In this document: piece by piece, positions 10,201 to 18,035 of the stretch
How positions within the stretch are numbered: the stretch's first letter is position 1
Layout: the number at the start of each line of letters is the position of its first letter
From: CAIVPM01 sp964477265
Lineage (GTDB): Bacteria; Bacteroidota; Bacteroidia; Chitinophagales; Chitinophagaceae
Length of the DNA: 64,000 bases
Assembly: GCA_964477265.1 (NCBI GenBank)
Contig: CAYZDJ010000006.1
Span: 113,858 to 177,857 of the forward strand
Direction: 5' to 3'
The notes under the pieces: model-generated
The model's database searches: none
The model's input: only the letters and a program-made list of their open reading frames with translations
Told to the model about the DNA's origin: nothing
Program-made: the position numbers and the translations under genes

Positions 10201-10848
10201 ATCATTAAACGAAAGTTTTGCAGCCTGCATTTTAAATGGATCAACATTAATCTGAATCTCACGCTCAGGTGCACCCACAATATCTGCACGATTTATTTCT
10301 GTTAGCTCTTCAAACCTGTCTTGCAATTTTTCAGCATAACGCTTCAAAGTCATACCATCATAATCACCACTAATATTTACATACATAATAGGCATTTCGC
10401 TAAAAGCAAATTCCATTACGTTTGGTGTTGTAGTTAAATCATTGGGCAAATCTGTTGCAGCTTTATCAACTGCATCTTTAACTTTTTGTTTAGCAACATC
10501 TGTTTTAACATCAGTATCAAACTCAACAACAATAGCACTAAAATCTTGCTGGCTTGTTGATTGAATTTTTTTAACCTTAGCACCAGTAATGCCTTTCAAT
10601 TGCTTTTCAATAGGGCGTGTTACAAGGTTTTCAATGTCTTTTGCAGAGTTTCCTACATATACAGTTTGCACATAAATTGTTGGCACAACAATATCTGGAA
10701 ACTGCTCTTTAGGCATTGTGTTGAATTTATACATTCCAAATAATGACACCAAGATGGTCATTATATACACAGCCGTTCTATTATCAACAGCCCACGAGGT
10801 GGGTTTAAACTGCTTGAACGCTGATTGCAATGATTTTAATGATTTCAT
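7297..10848 (-). CDS. RND-superfamily efflux pump inner-membrane permease (AcrB/HAE1 type)
   Basis: A 1183-residue proton-driven resistance-nodulation-division transporter that would expel hydrophobic compounds through a TolC-like channel. It has the two-fold RND plan: transmembrane helix 1 at about 26-44, a large periplasmic porter domain, helices 2-6 at about 350-520, and a second copy of this arrangement. The paired proton-relay aspartates of helix 4 are D423/D424 in GLGIIVDDAIVVIEN. The chain is over 100 residues longer than E. coli AcrB, partly through extra hydrophobic sequence between about 530 and 600 (KKWWFWTFLAFGILFNLAKW). It is the last gene of the tetR-tolC-MFP-GxxExxY-RND operon, starting 16 bp after the GxxExxY stop. 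Confidence 0.93.
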   Translation of the reverse strand: MKSLKSLQSAFKQFKPTSWAVDNRTAVYIMTILVSLFGMYKFNTMPKEQFPDIVVPTIYVQTVYVGNSAKDIENLVTRPIEKQLKGITGAKVKKIQSTSQQDFSAIVVEFDTDVKTDVAKQKVKDAVDKAATDLPNDLTTTPNVMEFAFSEMPIMYVNISGDYDGMTLKRYAEKLQDRFEELTEINRADIVGAPEREIQINVDPFKMQAAKLSFNDIANAINYENRNVSGGLVDVGDMKRNIRVKGQFVTAYDMQNIIVKNLTGGAMYLKDIAQITDTVKQTESYARLDGKNVVTLNIVKRAGENLIDGAGKIKKIVDEMQASNILPPKDKLKIVYTGDLSVKTAASFKDLVNTIIIGFILVLLVLMFFMGVTNAFFVALSVPLSVFVAFMFLPVADGIIGTSVTLNFIVLFALLFGLGIIVDDAIVVIENTHRIYNNGKTKINQAAKEAAGEVFIPVLAGTLTTIAPFFPLLMWKGLIGKFMIYLPTMLILTLGASLIVAFIINPVFAVDFMKPEGREYEKPKKEIFKKWWFWTFLAFGILFNLAKWHGFGNFLIFMDLMAILNLYVLRGIIHFFQEKVLPGLMNRYEKLLRWILVGSRPAWFFASLFGLFIVSIFGIMVRNNPKTFFPSGDPNFIYVYLKMPIGTNTATTDSVTKILEGKVYKVLDKELPAKGGIVESIIANVAISANNPRDNNRSTQSNLGRIQVSFIETEHRDGKLTQPFLDKIREETKGLIAGAEVTVEKESGGPPTDPPVNLEIAGDDFDAIAKISTQFLNYYDTNRIYGIENLKADVDLVNPEITINVDREKAMKEGLFSSQIGMEIRNAVFGKEASKLKDGEDEYKIQIRYNDLQRNNITDLMNMRITFRDFATMQIKQVPLNAVATVDYTNTSGGVKRKNLKRTIQLQSNVLDPSLTGPVNVELAKHIEKFKTLVKIPADVTFKQGGEGEQQAETMTFLRNAMIGAMLIIFLILVLQFKGISKPFIVMTEIFFSIIGVFIGYAITGKTMAFIMLGVGIVGLAGIVIKNGILLIEFTDELRGRGMKTREAAIQAGKIRIIPVMLTALATMLGLFPLAVGLNIDFAAMFSELNPHFFLGGDSVVFWGPLSWTIIYGLIFSFFLTLLMVPGMYILSERLRRPMTRFYGTKFIALLGFLGPFFFIFAGVMYLVKALQGKKVWMGQQRK

Positions 10849-10864
10849 TGAATTATTTTTTAAG

Positions 10865-11278
10865 CTACGTATGTGTAGCGTGATTGTTATCTATATATTT
10901 ATTATTACTAAATCTTTTAAACTCTAAACTGTCTTTTCCAAAATTTATGAGTAGCCCAACAGGCATATTAAATGCTTGCAAATAATTTATGATTTGATTG
11001 TAGTGAGATGATTCAAATTGAGAAAGTGCTTTTAATTCTATTAAAACCTTATCGCCAATAATAAAATCAACCCTGCGTTTTCCAATATGAATTCCTTCGT
11101 AATAAACACTCCATTCTTTTTCTCTTTGAAAAGCAATACCACTTCTTTGAAGTTCAATTTCCAACGCCCTTTGATAGATATATTCAGGAAAACCTTTACC
11201 AATGGCTCGGTGAACTTTCATTGAAAAGCCAATTACTTTTTCAGTTAAATCAGAGTGTAGATATTCAGGCTTAATCAT
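10865..11278 (-). CDS. GxxExxY protein, PD-(D/E)xK nuclease-like fold
   Basis: A 137-residue member of the GxxExxY family, seen in bacteria and some eukaryotes and of unknown function. The name motif is present as GFPEYIY (G29, E32, Y35). Downstream D71, E81 and K83 (RRVDFIIG, LIELKA) and Q95 fit a PD-(D/E)xK nuclease core, so DNA or RNA cleavage is plausible but unproven. It interrupts an otherwise standard efflux operon, between the membrane fusion protein (38 bp upstream) and the pump (16 bp downstream). The 38-bp gap is made of the ATCATT-type intergenic repeat, which suggests it was inserted rather than being a functional pump component. Confidence 0.85.
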   Translation of the reverse strand: MIKPEYLHSDLTEKVIGFSMKVHRAIGKGFPEYIYQRALEIELQRSGIAFQREKEWSVYYEGIHIGKRRVDFIIGDKVLIELKALSQFESSHYNQIINYLQAFNMPVGLLINFGKDSLEFKRFSNNKYIDNNHATHT

Positions 11279-11316
11279 AATAAAACTTTAATCATCACAT
11301 AATCATTCAAATCATT

Positions 11317-12474
11317 TTAATCAATCTTTAAAGCTTGTCCTTCATAAATGTTTTGGAAGCCTTCAGTAATTAATTTATCACCAGCAGCAAGCCCATTTTT
11401 AACTTCAATCAATTGACCATTTAACTCACCTACTGTAATTTGTTTTTTTCTTGCAAAAGTTTTAGTGCCTTCTTGCACTGCTACATAAACATATTTGCCT
11501 TTATCATCAGTTTGTACAGTATTTACAGGTATTGCAATAGCATTGGCAACACTATAATCTTCAATTTTTACTTGTGCGTTTTGATTTGGACGTAACAAAC
11601 CGTCATAAGGCAATTTAGCCTCAGCTGTAAAGCTTCTGTTATTGGCATTAATGGTTTTGCTTAAAAAAGATAGGTTGGCGTTATATGTTTTATTTACATC
11701 AGCTAAAACAACAATAAGTTTAGAACCAGACTTAACACGAGATGCATAATTTTCTGGAACTTCTGTAACAACTTTTAATGAAGAAGTATTTACAATTTTT
11801 ATTTGTGGTAATCCACCAATAAAGCCAGCAAATATTTCACCAACTTTTACATTTAAATCATCAACAACACCATCAACATCAGCATATACGCTGGTTGCAG
11901 ACATTTGCTCTTGACCTGTTTTTACATTTTCATTACCAGTTGCTAATTGTTTTTCTAAAGTCTCAACTTGTGTTTTAGCACTTAGTACTTGCACTTCAGT
12001 TCCTATACCTTGTTTCCACAAATTATTTTGACGATTGTATAAATCTTTCGCTAAAGCCAATTGTGTTTTTATAGTTTCTAGACTTTGTTTAGCAGCAACA
12101 ATTTGTTGTTTGATTAATGCATCATCTAATTTTAAAAGCAATTGCCCTTTGCTTACTTGTTGTCCTTTTGTTATAAAAATTTGCTTTACTTGTCCACCAC
12201 CCATTCTAGGCGATATGTAAGAAATATTATCAGCATCAACTCTGCCTTGTAAATCTATATAATGCTTAAAGTCAGCAGTGGCAATAGTTGTAACACCTAT
12301 TAGTTTTGATACATCTTCTTTTTTTGTTGTATCTAGTTTTGCAATTTCTGCTTCTAAATTTTTAACTTCTGTTTTTAATTTTTCTAGCTTAGCTTTCTTT
12401 TCTTCTAAAGTTCCTTTATTGCCACAAGCTACAAGCAATGTAACCATAGCAGTAAGTGTTAGTATTTTTTTCAT
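11317..12474 (-). CDS. RND efflux periplasmic adaptor (membrane fusion protein, HlyD/AcrA family), lipoprotein
   Basis: A 385-residue adaptor linking the inner-membrane pump to the outer-membrane channel. The N-terminus is a lipoprotein signal with lipobox LLVAC and the acylated Cys at 17. Residues about 22-50 are a Lys/Glu-rich coiled coil. The split barrel-sandwich (lipoyl-like) halves are visible as GGQVKQIFITKGQQVSKGQ and DGVVDDLNVKVGEI, flanking an alpha-hairpin of about 60 residues that would touch the TolC channel. The C-terminal region (VANAIAIPVNTVQ) is the membrane-proximal barrel. It lies 92 bp downstream of the tolC-like gene in the same operon. Confidence 0.92.
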   Translation of the reverse strand: MKKILTLTAMVTLLVACGNKGTLEEKKAKLEKLKTEVKNLEAEIAKLDTTKKEDVSKLIGVTTIATADFKHYIDLQGRVDADNISYISPRMGGGQVKQIFITKGQQVSKGQLLLKLDDALIKQQIVAAKQSLETIKTQLALAKDLYNRQNNLWKQGIGTEVQVLSAKTQVETLEKQLATGNENVKTGQEQMSATSVYADVDGVVDDLNVKVGEIFAGFIGGLPQIKIVNTSSLKVVTEVPENYASRVKSGSKLIVVLADVNKTYNANLSFLSKTINANNRSFTAEAKLPYDGLLRPNQNAQVKIEDYSVANAIAIPVNTVQTDDKGKYVYVAVQEGTKTFARKKQITVGELNGQLIEVKNGLAAGDKLITEGFQNIYEGQALKID

Positions 12475-12566
12475 TTTATTATTTTGATTAATTATTACTG
12501 ATTATTATTTATTGCCACAAAGGCACAACTTTAACTCTTAACTTTTAATTATAAACTTTTAATTAA

Positions 12567-13907
12567 TTATAACTTCCCAATTGCTTTTAAGTAATCTACT
12601 TTAGCAATTATTGCATCGTACAATGCAGATATATAGTTGGTTTGAGCTGTTTTCAACTCTGTTTGTGCTGTATTAATTTCAGTATTTGAACCTGTACCTG
12701 CTTCAAATTTTTTCTTAGTTTGTTCATACACTTTTTCTGCTAATTGCATATTGCGTTTTTGATTGTCAATAGTTACAATTGCATTAGTGAATTTTAGTTT
12801 TGCTTGTTCAGTTTCTGCATCAATATTGTTTTTTAAATTATCAATACTGTTGTTAACTTGTTGCAATTCCAATTTCGATTGTTTTATCTTAGCATCTCGT
12901 GAAAAGCCTGTAAATATTGGCACTGAGATATTTAAACCAACATAAGAAGTAGTGTACCAATCGCCTTTTTCAAAGAAAGTATATTTATTTCTTAATGCTT
13001 GTTTTTGATAAGATGCATTGGTAGAAATAGTTGGCAAATAGCTTAATTTATAACGCTTTACTTGATACTCACTTAAGCTTTTTATACTTTGCCAGTATTG
13101 ATAATCTTTTCTATCAGCATAAGTAGCACTATCAACCAAAGCAAAAGATTTTATTTCGGTATCACTAATTTTATCAGTCAAAACAAGACTATCTTTTACT
13201 TGCATTCCTATTAAAGTTTTTAAAGCAATGTAACCAACAGCAATGCCATTATTCACCTTTTCTTTTTCTGTTTTAAGATTAATCAAATTCACGTCAAGTT
13301 TATCTACATCAAGCTTTTCAACAAATCCATTTTTGTACATTTCATTTACATCGTGATGCAGTTTATCAAGCCTAGCAATGTTGGCATCAAGCAACTCTAC
13401 TTGTGATTTTGCTACTACTAGTTGGTAGTAAATTTTATAAACATTTACTTTTATAGCTTCTTCAGTAACTTCAGCTTCGTGTTGTTTCCATTCCATTGAA
13501 GCTTTACGTGCCTGCAAGCCTACAAACACTTGCCCATCAAACAAAAGTTGTTGCAGCGATACACTTGCAGTTGTATTATACTTTGTGCCAAACTGCACTG
13601 GAATATAAGTTCCTTTTGGCTGACCAGTAATTTCACCAGGAATTAAAGTTGTAGGAATATCAATAAAATAAGTAGTTCCAACACTTGATGAAATATTTGG
13701 ATAAGCAGCAGCAGTAATACCTCTGTTAGTTTGTTCTTGCAGTTTAATATTTAACAATGCATTTTTAACTTGTGCATTATTTTTTTTGGCAAACTCTACA
13801 GCTTGTTGCACAGTAAAATTGTTAATGTTTTTTGTTTGAGCAGTTGCTGCAAAACTCAACAGTAGCAGCAAGTACAGCATTTGTTTTGGTCTTTTTTTAA
13901 CTTCCAT
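12567..13907 (-). CDS. TolC-family outer-membrane efflux channel
   Basis: A 446-residue outer-membrane efflux protein forming the trimeric exit duct. A signal peptide spans about 1-24 (QMLYLLLLLSFAATAQ); the ATG at residue 10 is an alternative start. The rest shows the tandem OEP repeat: long amphipathic helices (residues about 30-110, 130-230, 310-440) and barrel strands such as YTTSYVGLNISVPIFTGF, where the VPIF(T/D)G motif is a family marker. It starts 4 bp after the tetR stop, so the two are probably translationally coupled, and precedes the membrane fusion protein. Confidence 0.92.
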   Translation of the reverse strand: MEVKKRPKQMLYLLLLLSFAATAQTKNINNFTVQQAVEFAKKNNAQVKNALLNIKLQEQTNRGITAAAYPNISSSVGTTYFIDIPTTLIPGEITGQPKGTYIPVQFGTKYNTTASVSLQQLLFDGQVFVGLQARKASMEWKQHEAEVTEEAIKVNVYKIYYQLVVAKSQVELLDANIARLDKLHHDVNEMYKNGFVEKLDVDKLDVNLINLKTEKEKVNNGIAVGYIALKTLIGMQVKDSLVLTDKISDTEIKSFALVDSATYADRKDYQYWQSIKSLSEYQVKRYKLSYLPTISTNASYQKQALRNKYTFFEKGDWYTTSYVGLNISVPIFTGFSRDAKIKQSKLELQQVNNSIDNLKNNIDAETEQAKLKFTNAIVTIDNQKRNMQLAEKVYEQTKKKFEAGTGSNTEINTAQTELKTAQTNYISALYDAIIAKVDYLKAIGKL

Positions 13908-13911
13908 AATT

Positions 13912-14526
13912 CTATTGTTTAAATTTTTGTTGTTTATATTTCTCTATTAGTTTGTATCCTTTGGTATTTACTAAACCGTGCAAAAACAGTTCAAAAATTT
14001 CCTTTACAACTTTTGTAAGTTGAAATTTATTTGATGGAAAAACATCCTGATCGAACATTAGCCAAATTGTTGCCACTCTAAATCTTGCAACAATTTCAAC
14101 ATCAAGATCTTCTCTGTATAAGCCTTCTGCAATACCACGTTTAAGATTGGCCACAATCATTTGTAAAATATCCTGGTGCAAATGCTTTTCAAACTTTTCA
14201 AATGTTTTAAAATGAAACTTTTTCAAATCCATAATAATTATAGGATTCAGATTTCTAAAATCCTCATCAATATTTAGCATCAATTGAAACAATTCATCAA
14301 CAGCATCTTTAGCATCTGTCGAGCATTGGCAACACTCTTTATGATTTTTTTCAAACTCTGTCATCATCACTGCATCTACCAATGCATCTTTATCTTCATA
14401 AAATTGATAAATAGTTTTTTTGCTAATACCTAAGTTATTGGCAATTTCATCAAGTGTTACAGCACGTATTCCATAACGCCTAAACAACTCATCTGCTTTT
14501 AATAGTATTCTATCTTTTGTTTCCAT
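13912..14526 (-). CDS. TetR-family transcriptional regulator of the efflux operon
   Basis: A 204-residue regulator, the first gene of the efflux operon. Residues about 5-50 form the TetR helix-turn-helix (RAVTLDEIANNLGISKKTIYQFYEDKDALVD), followed by an all-helical ligand-binding domain that includes two close cysteines (HKECCQCS). It probably represses its own operon: a 14-bp near-perfect inverted repeat is 18 bp upstream of its ATG (14545-14582). The ligand is unknown, presumably a pump substrate. The next gene starts 4 bp after its stop. Confidence 0.9.
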   Translation of the reverse strand: METKDRILLKADELFRRYGIRAVTLDEIANNLGISKKTIYQFYEDKDALVDAVMMTEFEKNHKECCQCSTDAKDAVDELFQLMLNIDEDFRNLNPIIIMDLKKFHFKTFEKFEKHLHQDILQMIVANLKRGIAEGLYREDLDVEIVARFRVATIWLMFDQDVFPSNKFQLTKVVKEIFELFLHGLVNTKGYKLIEKYKQQKFKQ

Positions 14527-14544
14527 TTTTAAATTGGGTGCGAA

Positions 14545-14582
14545 ACTATGGGAACTTTTAACATTACCAAAGTTTCCATAGT
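14545..14582. promoter_or_regulatory. Probable TetR operator (inverted repeat) upstream of the efflux operon
   Basis: ACTATGGGAACTTT (14545-14558) is mirrored by AAAGTTTCCATAGT (14569-14582) with one mismatch in 14 bp and a 10-bp spacer. The centre is about 37 bp from the tetR ATG, where a repressor would block the operon promoter. It also lies in the 149-bp divergent gap in front of the DUF502 gene, about 94 bp from that start, so it could affect both directions. Size and symmetry fit a TetR dimer pair; binding is inferred. Confidence 0.65.
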
Positions 14583-14660
14583 ATTTTTTTTGATGAACGG
14601 TAAAAAAATTTAGTTGTTTATATTAAACATACTCTTCGTTTATTTGCTATTAATTAAAAA

Positions 14661-14667
14661 GAGGAGG
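14661..14667 (+). promoter_or_regulatory. Strong Shine-Dalgarno sequence before the DUF502 gene
   Basis: GAGGAGG lies 8 nt before the ATG at 14676. Most genes in this window have only A-rich leaders without such a motif, as is usual in Bacteroidota, so this is an exception and fixes the start. Confidence 0.7.
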
Positions 14668-14675
14668 ACATAACT

Positions 14676-15245
14676 ATGAGTTATAAAGCGTATGGAAAAA
14701 AATTGTTACAATATTTTTTGCAAGGCTTGGTAGTATTAGCTCCTATTGCTATAACAGGTTACGCAATATTTAGTTTATTTACATGGGTTGATGGTATTTT
14801 GCCTAACATAAAAATTCCTGGATTGGGCTTTGTGATTGTTATTGGTTTAGTTCTTTTTGTGGGTTGGCTATCTTCTATTTTTATGGTGGGTAAATTGGTT
14901 GATGTATTTGATAAAGTGCTTGAAAAAACACCTGGCATTAAATTTATTTATAGTAGTGTTAAAGATTTTTTTGAGGCTTTTGCTGGCGATAAAAAGAAAT
15001 TTGATAAACCTGTTTTAGTGTGTGTTGATGATAATGATATTTGGAGAATTGGTTTTATAACACTTGAAAGTGCCGAAGAATTTGACATGAAAGAGTATGT
15101 TGTGGTATACGTGCCATTAAGCTATGCTATAAGTGGTGTTACTTATATAGTTCCTCCACATAGAATTAAACCACTTAAAAATTTATCTGCTTCTGATGCA
15201 ATGAAATTTGCTGTAAGTGGTGGTGTGGTTAATGTAGAAGATTAA
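14676..15245 (+). CDS. DUF502 family inner-membrane protein
   Basis: A 189-residue protein with two transmembrane helices at about 16-38 (FLQGLVVLAPIAITGYAIF) and 46-70 (LGFVIVIGLVLFVGWL), separated by a short DGILPNI turn, then a soluble domain with the family block KTPGIKFIYSSVKDFFEAF and YVPLSYAISGVTYIVPP. DUF502 proteins are widespread and have no established biochemical role. It starts divergently from the efflux operon and is followed 16 bp later by serC, so the two may be co-transcribed. Confidence 0.85.
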   Translation: MSYKAYGKKLLQYFLQGLVVLAPIAITGYAIFSLFTWVDGILPNIKIPGLGFVIVIGLVLFVGWLSSIFMVGKLVDVFDKVLEKTPGIKFIYSSVKDFFEAFAGDKKKFDKPVLVCVDDNDIWRIGFITLESAEEFDMKEYVVVYVPLSYAISGVTYIVPPHRIKPLKNLSASDAMKFAVSGGVVNVED

Positions 15246-15261
15246 ACGAGTTATTACAAAA

Positions 15262-16332
15262 ATGAAGAAACATAATTTTAATTCAGGCCCATCAGTATTG
15301 CCACAAGAAGTATTGCAACAAGCATCACAAGCAATAATTGATTTTAATGGCATTGGTTTATCTATTTTAGAAATAGGGCATAGAAGCACATGGTTTGTAG
15401 ATGTGATTGAGGAAGCAAAAAAACTTGTAAAGCAATTAATGAATATTAGTGATGAGTATGAAGTATTGTTTTTGCAGGGTGGTGCTACCACACAATTTAT
15501 GCAGGTGCCAATGAACCTGCTTGATGAAAAAGCAACAGCAAGTTATTGTGATGATGGTGTGTGGGGAAATAAGGCTGCAAAGGAAGCTGCATTATTTGGA
15601 AATGCTTACACAGCTTCGTCTTCAAAAGATAGAAACTATACCTACATTAATAAAAATTTTGAACTGCCTGATAACTCAAGCTACCTGCACATAACAACAA
15701 ACAATACTGTTGAAGGTACACAATGGCATAGTTTTCCCAACACAACAGTGCCTTTAGTTGCAGACATGAGTAGCGATATTTTTAGCAGAGAACTAGACTT
15801 TAAAAAGTTTGACCTGATTTATGCAGGTGCCCAAAAAAATATGGGTGCAGCAGGCGTTAACCTTGTTGTTGTTAAAAAAGATTTGCTTGGAAAAGTTACC
15901 AGAAAAATTCCTACAATACTTGATTACAGAAACCATATTGAAGCTAATAGCTTATTGAATACACCACCAGTTTTTGCCATATACGTTGCTATGCTTACAC
16001 TTCGTTGGATTGTGAAAGAAGGTGGCTTGAGAGAAATGGAAAAACGCAGTATAGAAAAAGCTAATTTATTATACGACACAATAGAAGCCTTGCCTATATT
16101 TGATTGCCCAATTGTAAATGAAGACAGAAGCAATATGAATGCTGTTTTTTTTATAAGGGATGAAAATATTCAAAATGAATTTTTGGATTTGTGCAAGGAA
16201 AATGGAATGATTGGCGTGAAAGGATACAGAACAGTTGGTGGTATAAGAGTGAGTATGTACAATGCTTTGGAACTCGATAGTGTAAAAGCTATTTGCAATT
16301 TGATGAAAGAATTTGCAAGTAAGAAAGGATAA
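15262..16332 (+). CDS. serC: SerC, phosphoserine aminotransferase
   Basis: SerC converts 3-phosphohydroxypyruvate and glutamate to O-phosphoserine and 2-oxoglutarate with pyridoxal phosphate; it may also serve pyridoxine synthesis. The 356-residue length is normal. Hallmarks are the N-terminal FNSGPSVLP, the LQGGATTQF phosphate-cup loop and the PLP lysine K192 in YAGAQKNMGAAGV. The C-terminal GGIRVSMYNALELDSV is typical. A DUF1015 gene follows after 296 bp, an association common in Bacteroidota; serA, which often lies between the two, is not here. Confidence 0.95.
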   Translation: MKKHNFNSGPSVLPQEVLQQASQAIIDFNGIGLSILEIGHRSTWFVDVIEEAKKLVKQLMNISDEYEVLFLQGGATTQFMQVPMNLLDEKATASYCDDGVWGNKAAKEAALFGNAYTASSSKDRNYTYINKNFELPDNSSYLHITTNNTVEGTQWHSFPNTTVPLVADMSSDIFSRELDFKKFDLIYAGAQKNMGAAGVNLVVVKKDLLGKVTRKIPTILDYRNHIEANSLLNTPPVFAIYVAMLTLRWIVKEGGLREMEKRSIEKANLLYDTIEALPIFDCPIVNEDRSNMNAVFFIRDENIQNEFLDLCKENGMIGVKGYRTVGGIRVSMYNALELDSVKAICNLMKEFASKKG

Positions 16333-16339
16333 AGGGTTT

Positions 16340-16363
16340 CGCTAAGAGATAAGAAGTGAAAGG
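16340..16363. repeat. AGAGATAAGAAGT dispersed intergenic word, copy 1
   Basis: CGCTAAGAGATAAGAAGTGA plus AAGG just after serC nearly matches, in reverse complement, 25901-25923 after the DUF4294 gene. It lies in a purine-rich 296-bp spacer before the DUF1015 gene where I see no convincing gene: the only frame is 65 codons from a GTG, Lys-rich and resembling nothing known. Confidence 0.45.
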
Positions 16364-16628
16364 GATAAAGAGTGTTTTATAAATTGTTGGTGTTGATAAT
16401 AAAAAAGACAAAAGAGTTTGGTAAAGGAAAGTATAAAAAGAGAGAACAGGCTTGCACCAAATTGCTGAATAGAATTAAATTGTTGAACTTAACCCTGATT
16501 GAAGTGGAAAGCCTTTGTGAGGAACGAACAAAGCTTGTAACGAAAAGCAGGAAACTGAAGTTGAATTGAAAAGTGAACGTTGACGTTTCAAAAAAATAAA
16601 AATAGTTTGTTAATATTTTACACCCCTT

Positions 16629-17855
16629 ATGAGTAACATAAAACCATTTAAAGCACTTCGCCCACAGGCACAGTTTGCAAAGCAGGTTGCCAGTCGCCCT
16701 TATGATGTGCTTAACAGTGCAGAGGCTAAAGTTGAGGTTCAGGGCAATCCATACTCGTTTTTGCACATTACAAAAAGTGAAGTGAGCCTGCCTGATAATA
16801 TTGATATTCACACGCAGCAGGTTTATGAAAAAGCCAAGGAAAACCTTGATGCTTTTATTAGCAGGGATGTGTTGTTTAATGAAAATAAAGACTGCTACTA
16901 CATTTACCAGTTGATGATGAATGGCAAGGTGCAAACAGGTTTGGTGTGTGCAAGCAGTGTTGATGATTACGAAAAAGACGTGATTAAAAAACACGAATTT
17001 ACGCGTCCTGAAAAAGAGCTGGACAGGATAAACCACATTAAAACCACAGGTGCACAAACAGGCAATGTGTTTTTGGCTTACAGGAATATTGATGAGCTGG
17101 ACACACTGATTGAGAACTGGAAATTTACCAAAACTGCTGTATATAATTTTATTGCAGATGATGGTGTGATACATAAAATATGGGTGGTGAATGATGATGA
17201 AACCATTGCTGCCATTACCAATTTTTTTGCACAGCAAGTGCCTAACACTTACATTGCAGATGGGCATCACAGGGCTGCAAGTGCAGCAAAAGTGAGGCAG
17301 GCAATGGGTGCAAATAAAACCCAGGCAAGCAATTATTTTTTAACCACTTTGTTTCCTGCAAACCAATTGCACATTATGGATTACAACAGGGTTGTTAAGG
17401 ATTTGAATGGATTGAGTGCTGATGATTTTGTGGCAAAACTTTCGGATAAATTTATTTTAAGGAAATTAGATAAAGGCTTTAAACCTATACAGCCACACAC
17501 TTTTGGCTTATATGTTGGTGGAAGTTGGTATAAGCTTACAGCACGTGAAAATACTTTTAGCAAAGACCCAATTGGTGTGCTTGATGTGAGCATTTTACAG
17601 AATAATGTGTTTGCACCATTGTTGAATATTCAAGACCAACGCACAGACAAAAGAGTTGATTTTGTTGGTGGCATTCGTGGTATTGAAGAGCTTGAAAGAA
17701 GGGTGGATAGTGGTGAAATGGCTGCTGCATTCAGCTTGCACCCTGTGAGTATGGATCAGCTTTTTGACATTGCAGACAGTGGAAATGTGATGCCTCCAAA
17801 AAGTACCTGGTTTGAACCTAAATTGAGGGATGGTTTGTTAACTCATTTGATATAG
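16629..17855 (+). CDS. DUF1015 family protein (serine-pathway associated)
   Basis: A 408-residue member of DUF1015, a conserved bacterial family usually found with serine biosynthesis genes and lacking a proven activity. Hallmarks are the N-terminal RPQAQFAKQVASRPYDVL, the KKHEFTRPEKELDRINHI block, the YIADGHHRAASA motif and a C-terminal MPPKSTWFEPKLRDGL. No signal peptide or membrane segment is seen, so it is cytoplasmic. Codon use and GC are a little higher than in the neighbours. It follows serC on the same strand after a 296-bp spacer. Confidence 0.88.
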   Translation: MSNIKPFKALRPQAQFAKQVASRPYDVLNSAEAKVEVQGNPYSFLHITKSEVSLPDNIDIHTQQVYEKAKENLDAFISRDVLFNENKDCYYIYQLMMNGKVQTGLVCASSVDDYEKDVIKKHEFTRPEKELDRINHIKTTGAQTGNVFLAYRNIDELDTLIENWKFTKTAVYNFIADDGVIHKIWVVNDDETIAAITNFFAQQVPNTYIADGHHRAASAAKVRQAMGANKTQASNYFLTTLFPANQLHIMDYNRVVKDLNGLSADDFVAKLSDKFILRKLDKGFKPIQPHTFGLYVGGSWYKLTARENTFSKDPIGVLDVSILQNNVFAPLLNIQDQRTDKRVDFVGGIRGIEELERRVDSGEMAAAFSLHPVSMDQLFDIADSGNVMPPKSTWFEPKLRDGLLTHLI

Positions 17856-18005
17856 TTGCACCACATGGGCACATAGAAACATAGATAATTTGCTTCGCAA
17901 ATTTTTATAGTTGTTGTCCGGGCTTTAGTAATTCTATGTAGCTTTAGTGGCGTTGGCACCATTCAACATTTGCAATTCAATTGAACAAAATTTAAACCCT
18001 GCGTT

Positions 18006-18025
18006 CCTTGTGTCTCTGTGGTTAA
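18006..18025. repeat. Dispersed GCAAAG/CACAAAGG-type repeat, copy in front of the TPR gene
   Basis: CCTTGTGTCTCTGTGGTTAA is a member, in inverted orientation, of the family of CACAAAGG / ACGCAAAG words found also at 12512, 23054, 28646 and 35966. The copy abuts the TPR gene start, and the false upstream GTG start of that frame lies inside it. Confidence 0.4.
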
Positions 18026-18035
18026 TCAAAATATT

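Noticed and set aside
16372..16569. 65-codon frame between serC and DUF1015
   Set aside because: It starts with GTG, overlaps the purine-rich repeat spacer, is Lys/Leu-rich and resembles nothing; not enough to call a gene.
16377..17270. A 297-codon open frame on the minus strand
   Set aside because: It lies antisense to the DUF1015 gene, which has clear family motifs, and its translation is Cys/Phe/Ile-rich without any domain.
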